Positions 26,827-33,560 of a DNA stretch of 44,088 bases are shown piece after piece (position 1 is the first letter of the stretch; each line of letters starts with the position of its first letter). The stretch covers positions 1 to 44,088 of the forward strand of contig CAIQHG010000042.1 in assembly GCA_903871545.1 (NCBI GenBank), in the 5' to 3' direction. Position numbers and translations under genes: made by a program. This stretch comes from an uncultured Burkholderiales bacterium. Its GTDB lineage: Bacteria; Pseudomonadota; Gammaproteobacteria; Burkholderiales; Burkholderiaceae_C. The notes beneath the pieces are model-generated. The model saw nothing but the letters and a program-made list of their open reading frames with translations. It was not told the origin of the DNA and did no database searches.

Positions 26827-27837
26827 ATGAACATAGTTATTGTCTCCGACGCTTGGGAACCTCAGGTGAACGGTGTTGTACGCACGCTTAAGATGACTTC
26901 GCGTGAACTTTCGAAAAAAGGCCACACCGTTCAGTTCATAACCCCCAATCTTTTCAAATCATTTCCCTGCCCGACCTACCCTGAGATCTCCTTAGCACTC
27001 ACTACCCCTGGCCGCATTGCTGAGTTAATAGACCAGGCCAATCCAGATTGTCTGCACATCGCAACCGAGGGTCCCTTAGGATGGTTGGCTCGCTCAATTG
27101 CGATAAAAAGAGATTGGCCCTTTACGACGTCTTACCACAGCAGATTTCCTGAGTACGTCAACATCAGATTTAAAGTACCTATCTCTTGGAGTTATGCCTT
27201 ATTTAAAAAATTTCATAATGCAGCAAAAGCCAACTTAGCGCCTACCCCTGCAATCGTGAATGATTTAAAAGAGCGCGGGTTTAAGGGGGCGAGAGTTTGG
27301 AGTCGAGGTGTTGATTTTGCAACCTTTAGCCCCTTTGGCCCGACCATACCCAGGGGCAAAGGGCCTATTTTTTTACATGTGGGTCGTCTTGCAGTTGAAA
27401 AACAAATAGATGAGTTTTTAAAGCTTGATTTGCCTGGAGAGAAATGGGTTGCAGGGGATGGACCTGAGAGAGACCGACTTCAAAAAACTTACCCTCATGT
27501 TCGCTGGTTCGGGATGTTGGACGGCCCCTCTCTCGCCACACTTTATAGAACTGCTGACGTGTTCGTGTTCACAAGTGTGACTGACACTTTTGGCTTGGTT
27601 ATGCTGGAATCTATGGCATGTGGTACCCCAGTTGCAGCTTACCCCTGCCCGGGGCCAATCGATGTCGTAGTCTCAGGAGAGTCAGGGGTGCTAGACAACG
27701 ATTTAAAAATTGCTTGCTTAAAAGCGCTTGAGATCTCTAGAGAAAAGGCTCTCGCTCATGCGAAAACCTTTAGCTGGGAGAGGGCCTGTGAAATGTTTTT
27801 GAGTGCGCTTCAACCAATTCCAAAAAAATTATCCTGA
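26827..27837 (+). CDS. GT4-family glycosyltransferase, probable diacylglycerol glycosyltransferase (Agt-like)
   Basis: The 336-residue protein has the two Rossmann domains of the GT-B fold. The acceptor-side glycine loop is in EPQVNGVV (11-18), and the donor-side residues R187 and K192 occur in HVGRLAVEK. The motif usually written E-x7-E is D253-x7-E261 (in DTFGLVMLES). In Agrobacterium and marine bacteria, a GT4 enzyme (Agt) is encoded next to plcP and glycosylates the diacylglycerol that PlcP releases, giving glucosyl- or glucuronosyl-diacylglycerol. Gene order plcP then GT4, 169 bases apart on the same strand, argues for the same job here. The sugar cannot be predicted. It shares HIATEGPLGW with the second GT4 protein at 32027-33220. 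Confidence 0.75.
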   Translation: MNIVIVSDAWEPQVNGVVRTLKMTSRELSKKGHTVQFITPNLFKSFPCPTYPEISLALTTPGRIAELIDQANPDCLHIATEGPLGWLARSIAIKRDWPFTTSYHSRFPEYVNIRFKVPISWSYALFKKFHNAAKANLAPTPAIVNDLKERGFKGARVWSRGVDFATFSPFGPTIPRGKGPIFLHVGRLAVEKQIDEFLKLDLPGEKWVAGDGPERDRLQKTYPHVRWFGMLDGPSLATLYRTADVFVFTSVTDTFGLVMLESMACGTPVAAYPCPGPIDVVVSGESGVLDNDLKIACLKALEISREKALAHAKTFSWERACEMFLSALQPIPKKLS

Positions 27838-28075
27838 TCCCGACCACTTCAAACAATAAGTGAAGGAAGTTTGGCTTAGTAAAACAACAAATAATATCGA
27901 TAGGTTGCAAACGCTTAAACCCTTTTTGCAATTGCCTGCACGATTTGTTTTAACTTTATGCGGGATTAAGAAAAATTCAAGAATTAAATTAACTTTTATT
28001 CGGATAAATGCTTATAAAGTTCCAGTTTGAGTATGAAGTAATTCTTGGCTAACAATAGTTTTTTAGTAGCATCTG

Positions 28076-28213
28076 CTAGGCGATTATTTCCACAATCATT
28101 TCAGCTGTTACTGCAGACAAAGTCCAGCCTAAATGTCCCTGCCCTGGGTTGCGAACTATGCATGAGCCGGAGTAGCCTGCATTGCCGTTGCTGTTGCTGT
28201 TGCCGTTGCCCAT
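28076..28213 (-). pseudogene. C-terminal relic of a DadA-type FAD-dependent amino acid dehydrogenase
   Basis: A 45-codon frame ends with IVRNPGQGHLGWTLSAV and a hydrophobic helix. This closely resembles the C-terminal FAD-binding tail of D-amino acid dehydrogenases, in which the G-x-G-x-LGWT motif is conserved. The rest of the roughly 410-residue enzyme is absent. The first residues are a Gly/Asn/Ser run made by the GTTGCC/GTTGCT repeat. The frame is the same as that of psd and begins four codons after the psd stop. I read it as a gene fossil left by a deletion or replacement; expression by stop readthrough is possible but not supported. The rest of the 27838-28222 gap shows no gene. Confidence 0.5.
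28181..28210 (+). repeat. hexamer repeat (GTTGCY), five units
   Basis: ATTGCC, GTTGCT, GTTGCT, GTTGCC and GTTGCC follow one another without interruption, exactly at the upstream edge of the DadA-like relic. Confidence 0.75.
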
Positions 28214-28222
28214 AAACAAATA

Positions 28223-29101
28223 TCAGTTTCCAATCGGAGTTCTCATCAAACCCTGCCCCATCTTGATATGCAACCCTACACTCAAGTTTTCAATAAAACT
28301 AAAACCCTTAGGTGCAAATAACAAAATTGTGGAACCATGCTGAAACCACCCCATCTCTTGGCCCTTGGTGAAAGGTAAGCGACAGTCCATCTCAGTAGGC
28401 CCCTTATAGCGAGTGCTCAAAACTGGCTCGATGCCGTGAAGCTTGATACTCGCAACCAAGACGGCGGCAACGGGGATAATTCCTAAAGTATATTTATCCT
28501 CACAAACCTTGTACTCAAGAAGTGCCCGCTCATTTTTACAAAAGAGCTTTTCAACTCTTTTCAAGGCAATAGGGTTCACATTCCATGTATCGCCTGAGAA
28601 GTACTTTAGGCGTCGAACTTCTCCTTTAAAGGGTGCGTGAAATCGGTGATACATGGAGGAAGTTATGCGAATCGTCATGTAGACGCCGTCCCTCCACTGG
28701 TGAGAGCTTGGCTCTGCGCCCAGCAAATCTTCTAACGTGTATGGAAACCCTTTCGCCTGAAAGAGTTGCCCATCCTCAATATCTCCAAACTCCCCAATAA
28801 TCCCGTCGCATGGGCTTGAGATTACATTAGGCAGGGGATCAACCGTCCTTGCTCCCTCCTTTAGCTCTCGGATAAAGCAAGCATGTAAGCTTTTAAAGGA
28901 TTGCTCTTTCGCTTCAGAAAGATCTAAATCTGCAAATAGTTTCCAGATTGCGATAGAGGCACTGCTTATCCCTTTATTTTCTAATTTACTGAACCATCCC
29001 ATAAAATGCGTTAATGTAAGTCGCGGGATTCTGTTGGTTAAAAGGAAATTTAAATCCTCATAATTTACTATTTTTTTCAATAAATTCTTGATTTTCATCA
29101 T
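28223..29101 (-). CDS. psd: phosphatidylserine decarboxylase proenzyme
   Basis: From the ATG at 29101 the protein has 292 residues. It follows E. coli Psd over its whole length: LTRLA-like membrane-proximal N terminus, SPCDGIIGEFG, QAKGFPYTLEDLLG, YHRFHAPFKGEVR and the maturation site in KGQEMGWFQHGSTILLF. Cleavage would occur between G256 and S257, turning the serine into the pyruvoyl group; the usual LGST reads HGST here. The enzyme makes phosphatidylethanolamine from phosphatidylserine. A longer frame to a TTG at 29137 exists but lacks a ribosome site, while GGAT precedes the ATG. It is divergent from the aminotransferase gene and has no pssA neighbour, so it could be a second, specialised copy. 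Confidence 0.88.
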   Translation of the reverse strand: MMKIKNLLKKIVNYEDLNFLLTNRIPRLTLTHFMGWFSKLENKGISSASIAIWKLFADLDLSEAKEQSFKSLHACFIRELKEGARTVDPLPNVISSPCDGIIGEFGDIEDGQLFQAKGFPYTLEDLLGAEPSSHQWRDGVYMTIRITSSMYHRFHAPFKGEVRRLKYFSGDTWNVNPIALKRVEKLFCKNERALLEYKVCEDKYTLGIIPVAAVLVASIKLHGIEPVLSTRYKGPTEMDCRLPFTKGQEMGWFQHGSTILLFAPKGFSFIENLSVGLHIKMGQGLMRTPIGN

Positions 29102-29125
29102 TTGTTCATCCAAACGTAATAAAAC
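29092..29125 (+). promoter_or_regulatory. weak PhoB-box-like element upstream of the aminotransferase gene
   Basis: TTTTCAT and TGTTCAT (29092-29098, 29103-29109), four bases apart, match CTGTCAT at only 5 and 4 positions. Ten bases later TAAAAC (29120-29125) could serve as -10, giving a leader of about 20 bases with AAGGA before the ATG. It overlaps the psd start codon on the other strand. The geometry is right but the sequence match is poor. Confidence 0.25.
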
Positions 29126-29151
29126 TAGGGTTTTCAAAAAGGAATCTGTAG

Positions 29152-30822
29152 ATGCTCGATAACATTCTTACGCTTAGTCTATACATATTTGGCTTTGTTT
29201 TGGCAACACAAGTCATTTTAAAAGCAGTTCAGCGTCTCGAGCTGTCCCGTGCCAAAAACCCCTCATTGGGCGGCCATGTGCGATGGGCGAAACGTCTCAC
29301 AGCGCTTATTCCTTATTACTCCTACGCAGAGGATAAATGGTTTAACTGCGACTCAGCCCCTGATTCAGTTGCTCGTCAAAGAAAAGAAGCCCTGACGCGG
29401 TTGGGCCACGACTTGATCAGTCAAAGCCCTCTAACTCTAAAGCAGACAGAGCAAACTAAACCGATGATCTCAGACCTTCAATTCACAAGCAATTACAGGG
29501 TCCCTTACCAATTTAAAACAGTTTTACAAAAATACATCAAAACGGGCAGTTTTTGGAAAGAAAGCCAGGGCGTATGGCTAACTGATATGGACGGTAACCG
29601 ATTTATTGACGTAACCGGCTCCTACGGGGTGAACCTATTTGGCTTGGACTTTTACAAGGCAACAATCCAAGAGGGCAGCGACCTTGTAAAAGACTTAGGG
29701 CCGATTCTGGGTTCTTATCACCCTTGTGTTTTAGAGAACGTTCAGCTTCTTTGCGCTCTATCTAAAAAAGATGAAGTATCTTTTCATATGTCTGGCACTG
29801 AGGCAGTTATGCAAGCTGTCAGGCTCGCTCGTTATCACACCGCAAAGAAAAAGATCGTCCGTTTTTGCGGAGCGTATCACGGCTTTTGGGATGACGTCCA
29901 ACCAGGACCAGGAAACCCCATGCCCCCTGCTAGCGAAACGTTGACGCTTAGAGAAATGCATGAACCCACGCTGCGTGTGCTTAGAAACAGAAAAGACATT
30001 GCCTGTGTCTTGGTAAACCCCCTCCAAGCCCTTCACCCCAACCAAGCCGCGCCTGGTGACTCCACCCTTGTGGACGGCAGCAGAAAGGCGCATTTTGATT
30101 ACGCAGCCTACCGTGAATGGCTTGTTCAGCTCAGAGAGGTTTGTACGCAAAAGGGTATCGTCTTGTTATTTGACGAGGTGTTTCTTGGTTTTAGACTTGC
30201 CAAAGGCGGAGCGCAAGAATACTTCAACATCCAAGCCGATATGGTCACTTACGGAAAAACTCTAGGCGGAGGCCTACCCGTTGGCGTTGTGTGCGGCAAA
30301 GCTGAGTTAATGCGCCGATTTGATGACGAACGGCCCGCTAATATTTGCTTTGCAAGAGGCACTTTCAATGCTCACCCCTATGTTATGGGCGCCATGAACG
30401 TGTTTTTAAAGCGGTTAGATACACCCCAAATTACTGAGCAGTATGCCGTTTTAGATACCACTTGGAATACCAGAGCAAATCAATTTAACCAAGAGCTCAA
30501 GGCTCATGATCTCCCGATCCAAGTTGCAAATATGTCGACTGTTTGGACCGTGCTGATTAAGTCTGAGACGCGTTATAACTGGTTGCTCCAGTACTACCTC
30601 AGGCGAGAGGGCATTGCACTTAGCTGGGTTGGAACTGGCAGGATGATCTTTAGTTTGAATTTTGGAGACTCTGAATTTGCAGAGTTCACCAAACGATTTA
30701 TTTTGGCGGCTCAAAAAATGACTCAAGATGGATGGTTTTGGAGAGGCGCCACACAAACCAATAAGAGCATCAAACGGAGTATGCTAGTAGAGATGTTAAA
30801 AGTAAAATTCGTTGGCCAATAA
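29152..30822 (+). CDS. membrane-anchored class III aminotransferase (glutamate-1-semialdehyde aminomutase-like), unknown substrate
   Basis: The 556-residue protein begins with a hydrophobic helix (about residues 5-25) and a roughly 110-residue extension not present in ordinary glutamate-1-semialdehyde aminotransferases (about 430 residues). The PLP domain is intact: SGTEAVMQAVRLAR (about 222-235), FCGAYHGFWDD, the cofactor aspartate in LFDEVFLGFR, and the PLP lysine K369 in TYGKTLGGG. It is unlikely to be HemL, because HemL is soluble and lacks this extension. The membrane anchor, the divergent psd gene 50 bases away and the surrounding lipid genes suggest a lipid-related amino-group transfer. 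AAGGA before the ATG supports the start. A strong terminator follows the gene. Confidence 0.78.
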   Translation: MLDNILTLSLYIFGFVLATQVILKAVQRLELSRAKNPSLGGHVRWAKRLTALIPYYSYAEDKWFNCDSAPDSVARQRKEALTRLGHDLISQSPLTLKQTEQTKPMISDLQFTSNYRVPYQFKTVLQKYIKTGSFWKESQGVWLTDMDGNRFIDVTGSYGVNLFGLDFYKATIQEGSDLVKDLGPILGSYHPCVLENVQLLCALSKKDEVSFHMSGTEAVMQAVRLARYHTAKKKIVRFCGAYHGFWDDVQPGPGNPMPPASETLTLREMHEPTLRVLRNRKDIACVLVNPLQALHPNQAAPGDSTLVDGSRKAHFDYAAYREWLVQLREVCTQKGIVLLFDEVFLGFRLAKGGAQEYFNIQADMVTYGKTLGGGLPVGVVCGKAELMRRFDDERPANICFARGTFNAHPYVMGAMNVFLKRLDTPQITEQYAVLDTTWNTRANQFNQELKAHDLPIQVANMSTVWTVLIKSETRYNWLLQYYLRREGIALSWVGTGRMIFSLNFGDSEFAEFTKRFILAAQKMTQDGWFWRGATQTNKSIKRSMLVEMLKVKFVGQ

Positions 30823-30841
30823 GACTTAACAAGCATCTAAG

Positions 30842-30866
30842 AAAGGTCCTATAGGACCTTTTTTTA
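30842..30866 (+). terminator. intrinsic terminator after the aminotransferase gene
   Basis: AAAGGTCC and GGACCTTT form a perfect 8-bp stem around TATA and are followed by a run of T to 30865. It lies 20 bases after the stop codon. Confidence 0.85.
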
Positions 30867-31200
30867 TGCATAGGCTACTCTTTTCCTAAAGTGTTCCAAG
30901 ATAGGCAGTCTAAAAAAAAGGGCTACACAACCCATATTTCACTCCTCCTCCCCAAACTCGTTCGCACTCATGCAGTAGTGCTTACGCTTGGCTCTTCGCG
31001 GCCAACTGGGGAGGGGACTTGCACCCGGTAAATAGCGTCAGTTGCAGAGGGGCGGACCCCGTAGGACGCGCCTATGCGTGATTCTGCGGAAGATTTTTTA
31101 TGAAAGGATCTGCCAAGAAATTAAGGGGATGCCCCCCATTGTGGACATCCCCTCAATATTTCAACAGATTAAGATCGGCTTACCTTGTAGGACCTTTTTG
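30867..31200. other. 334-base structured intergenic region
   Basis: No convincing gene is present. Several hairpins are visible: CCTCCCCA (30947-30954) pairs with TGGGGAGG (31007-31014) around an inner GCACT/AGTGC stem; GGGG/CCCC closes CGGA near 31060; and GGGGATG (31125-31131) pairs with CATCCCC (31146-31152). The spread of paired segments suggests a structured RNA or a degenerate mobile repeat. It is not a tRNA. Confidence 0.4.
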
Positions 31201-31806
31201 TTAGTGGGAGTGAACATGCTCCATTGGGTCGATGAGTTCGCCTTTGAGTAAATAAATAGGCGATTTGTAGTAAAGCATTAAATCATGGAATGGATCTGTC
31301 AAAATTTTAAAGACCCATGAGAAAGCGACTTGGAAATTGTCTTGAATGACCAGCTGAACGGCTCTGAATAACAGACCAGCAACACCCAAAACAAACCAGC
31401 TAATACCCACTAAACGGATAAAGCTAGTATCCCCCTCTGGGGCAAACCAAGTGAGATAAGAGGGGCTAAAGTAGGCCACCACAGGTACGAGAGCCCAAAT
31501 AGCCATTAAAACGACTTTGCGCTGCAGGTTGTAACCTACTTTAATAAATTCTTTGTGATCATTGGTTGCCTGGTTAACTACGTCGTAGTCTTTAGGTTCA
31601 AAGAAAAAATGTCCCGCCTGGCGAGAAGTCATGGAGATCATCCAAGCGATCAAGGCCGAAATGACTGGATCAATAAAGAGATAAGCGTACGAAACTAAAA
31701 ATGATAAGGCGCTGATGAAATGCAGCGACTGATTGATGCGGCTATGATGATAATAGCGGTGGTCATCCCAACGTTGTGTCTTCAAAGTCTGAAAAAAACC
31801 TTCCAT
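31201..31806 (-). CDS. polytopic membrane protein, Mpo1/DUF962-like
   Basis: The 201-residue protein has hydrophobic segments at about residues 30-60, 97-115 and 128-150, and a C-terminal MEHVHSH tail. RINQSLHFISA (23-33) and RQAGHFFFEP (62-71) resemble the two conserved blocks of the DUF962/Mpo1 family (N..xHFxG and GHxxFE), in which histidines bind iron. Yeast Mpo1 is an Fe-dependent dioxygenase that shortens 2-hydroxy fatty acids. The match is by motif only and the rest of the sequence differs, so the enzyme activity is a guess. It lies in the lipid-remodelling region, and a PhoB-box-like sequence precedes it. Confidence 0.5.
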   Translation of the reverse strand: MEGFFQTLKTQRWDDHRYYHHSRINQSLHFISALSFLVSYAYLFIDPVISALIAWMISMTSRQAGHFFFEPKDYDVVNQATNDHKEFIKVGYNLQRKVVLMAIWALVPVVAYFSPSYLTWFAPEGDTSFIRLVGISWFVLGVAGLLFRAVQLVIQDNFQVAFSWVFKILTDPFHDLMLYYKSPIYLLKGELIDPMEHVHSH

Positions 31807-31894
31807 GACGGTCCCTTATAAAGAGTAAATAAAATCACCAAGGTATTTTATCTTGGATCAACTTGTGTCTATGACCATAATGTCTCTTTTTTTG

Positions 31895-31912
31895 ATGAAT
31901 GTTTGATGACAA
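31895..31912 (-). promoter_or_regulatory. candidate PhoB box upstream of the DUF962-like gene
   Basis: On the minus strand this reads TTGTCAT-CAAA-CATTCAT, 6 and 5 of 7 matches to CTGTCAT with the correct 4-base spacer. A possible -10, CATTAT, lies 12 bases downstream (31877-31882); at the ideal 10 bases the hexamer is a poorer GACATT. The start codon is about 90 bases from the box. Confidence 0.45.
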
Positions 31913-31984
31913 TAAGATATTTTTGCTTTACTTTCTTATACCAATAGCAATTTGCCAGTAAAAACTGACTTCCATAATCTTCAA

Positions 31985-32018
31985 TTGTCATCAAAATGTT
32001 ATTTAATTTACGTAAGAT
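31985..32018 (+). promoter_or_regulatory. candidate PhoB box and -10 element directly before the second GT4 gene
   Basis: TTGTCAT (31985-31991) and ATGTTAT (31996-32002) are separated by CAAA and match CTGTCAT at 6 and 5 of 7 bases. TAAGAT (32013-32018) lies 10 bases after the box. Transcription would begin close to 32025, only about two bases before the chosen ATG, so the mRNA would be almost leaderless. Confidence 0.5.
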
Positions 32019-32026
32019 ACCGATCA

Positions 32027-33220
32027 ATGTCAGACCAATTTCCTTTGCATGTCGAACATTTCGGTCCCTCACGTGGGACCTTGCGCATTGCTTTAGTCTC
32101 GGAAACTTACCCCCCCGAGATTAACGGTATAGCTTACGCAGTATCTAGGATGGTCCAAGGCCTGAGGGCCAGAGGTCACGAAATCTCCCTTATTCGTCCT
32201 AGAAACAAACGCTCTGACATTCCTTTGGTATCGGAGCGGTTTGCCGAGACTTTGGTTCGTGGTGCCCCTGTTACGATCAACAACAATCTAAAACTTGGTC
32301 TTCCCGCAAAGGACGAGCTTTATCAACTTTGGTCGGTTCGCCGCCCTGACCTTATTCATATCGCAACTGAGGGTCCCTTGGGATGGTCAGCGCTAAAAGC
32401 GGCGAGAAAACTTAAAATACCCTCTATCTCTGATTTCAGAACTAAATTTTACACACAGCACCAACAACCAGGAATTCAGTGGCTAAGGGGTGCTGTCATG
32501 GCCTATCTCAGAAAGTTTCACAATTCCTCGCAGTGCACTATGGTGCCCACCAATGAGCTCAAGCGAGAGTTGACCAAAATGGGGTTTCATAATCTTGAGG
32601 TTGTTCCAAGAGGAGTGGACACAGATTTATTTAATCCCGAAAAAAGGTCCATCGCCTTAAGGTCTAGTTGGGGAGCAGATGATGACACCTTGGTACTAAT
32701 CTACATTATCCAAGGCAACAAAGATAAACACTTAAAGTGGATCTTAAGAGCGCTGAAGTTGGCCAAATCAACGGCTGGCAACATCAAACTCGTTCTCGTT
32801 ACGAATAGACAGGTAAAGCCAATTCAAAAGAGCCGTACTGAAGATATTGTTACTGCCCACGATCTACAAGAAAATGAATGGCCTAGTTATCTAGCAAGCG
32901 CTGATTTGCTATTGTCTCCAGGCGTTGGCGATGGACTTAGCAACAAAGTAATTGAGGCAATGTCCAGCGGACTGACTATAATGACCCAAACAAGCATTGC
33001 CACCTCCCATTTGCTCATCAACAACGTGAACAGTTTGGTTGTGCCCCAAGACGATGAGTCTTCATTTTTAACCCTATTTGTTCAAATTATTGGGCAAAGA
33101 AAGATGCTTAAGGATGTAGGCCTCAAAGCTCGCCAAACGGCTATGAGTTACGAGTGGAATTATGTAGTTGAGCGTATTGAGGATATATTTCAAGCTATTT
33201 CTAGTCAATTGATTCACTAA
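32027..33220 (+). CDS. GT4-family glycosyltransferase with altered donor site
   Basis: From the ATG at 32027 the protein has 397 residues; a longer frame to 31952 would run through the candidate promoter and is rejected. The acceptor domain resembles that of the GT4 protein at 26827-27837: PPEINGIAYAVSRM, LIHIATEGPLGW (109-120) and PRGVD (194-198) are shared. In the donor domain the usual GR-x4-K is not recognisable (QGNKDKHLKW instead, 229-238), and the E-x7-E motif is D302-x7-E310 with the FGL core changed to GLS. It may use another donor, or have low activity. Context suggests a second glycolipid step or extension of the glycolipid head group. The lipoprotein gene follows after four bases. 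Confidence 0.7.
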   Translation: MSDQFPLHVEHFGPSRGTLRIALVSETYPPEINGIAYAVSRMVQGLRARGHEISLIRPRNKRSDIPLVSERFAETLVRGAPVTINNNLKLGLPAKDELYQLWSVRRPDLIHIATEGPLGWSALKAARKLKIPSISDFRTKFYTQHQQPGIQWLRGAVMAYLRKFHNSSQCTMVPTNELKRELTKMGFHNLEVVPRGVDTDLFNPEKRSIALRSSWGADDDTLVLIYIIQGNKDKHLKWILRALKLAKSTAGNIKLVLVTNRQVKPIQKSRTEDIVTAHDLQENEWPSYLASADLLLSPGVGDGLSNKVIEAMSSGLTIMTQTSIATSHLLINNVNSLVVPQDDESSFLTLFVQIIGQRKMLKDVGLKARQTAMSYEWNYVVERIEDIFQAISSQLIH

Positions 33221-33224
33221 TTTT

Positions 33225-33560
33225 ATGAAAAACTACACCCCTATCGTTTACTCCTTTGCAGCATTAATATGCTTGCTTCAAGTTGGGTGCGCTTCTAACT
33301 TCATAAAAATAACTCCTGGCTCAGAGAACATAAGCCTTCAGACCGCCCCCAACGTTGGAAAGTGTAAATCATTAGGAAAGGTAACCGTTGGCGTAGTTGC
33401 AGAGGTAGGTTTTTACACAAGAAGTGCAGATGACGTTGAGGCCAATTTACTGCAATTGGCCAGAAACAGTGCGGTCAGCGCAGGTGCCGACACAGTTGTC
33501 AAAGCTGAGCTCCCGGAATACGGACGCAGGGCATTCGATCTTTATAAATGCAACAACTAA
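33225..33560 (+). CDS. small lipoprotein, DUF4156-like
   Basis: The 111-residue protein has an N-terminal hydrophobic segment and a probable lipidation cysteine at C22 (LLQVGCAS; glutamine at -3 is unusual for a lipobox). The mature part has CKSLGKVTVGV, then an LLQLARNSAVSAGADTVV stretch, like the DUF4156 lipoproteins of other proteobacteria, in which a helical segment with N..A...GA(D/N)(T/V) is conserved. A cysteine pair (C43 and C109) might form a disulfide. Function is unknown. It starts four bases after the glycosyltransferase stop and is probably in the same transcript. Confidence 0.65.
   Translation: MKNYTPIVYSFAALICLLQVGCASNFIKITPGSENISLQTAPNVGKCKSLGKVTVGVVAEVGFYTRSADDVEANLLQLARNSAVSAGADTVVKAELPEYGRRAFDLYKCNN

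Noticed and set aside
29102..29137. Longer psd frame starting at TTG 29137
   Set aside because: There is no ribosome site before this TTG, while the ATG at 29101 has GGAT at a suitable distance and gives the usual N terminus.
31010..31035. tRNA T-arm-like sequence on the minus strand in the structured gap
   Set aside because: The loop lacks the TTCRA pattern and no D-arm, anticodon arm or acceptor stem can be assembled around it.
31042..31251. Plus-strand 69-codon frame running into the DUF962-like gene from the intergenic region
   Set aside because: It overlaps the real gene on the other strand, has a biased composition and crosses several hairpins.
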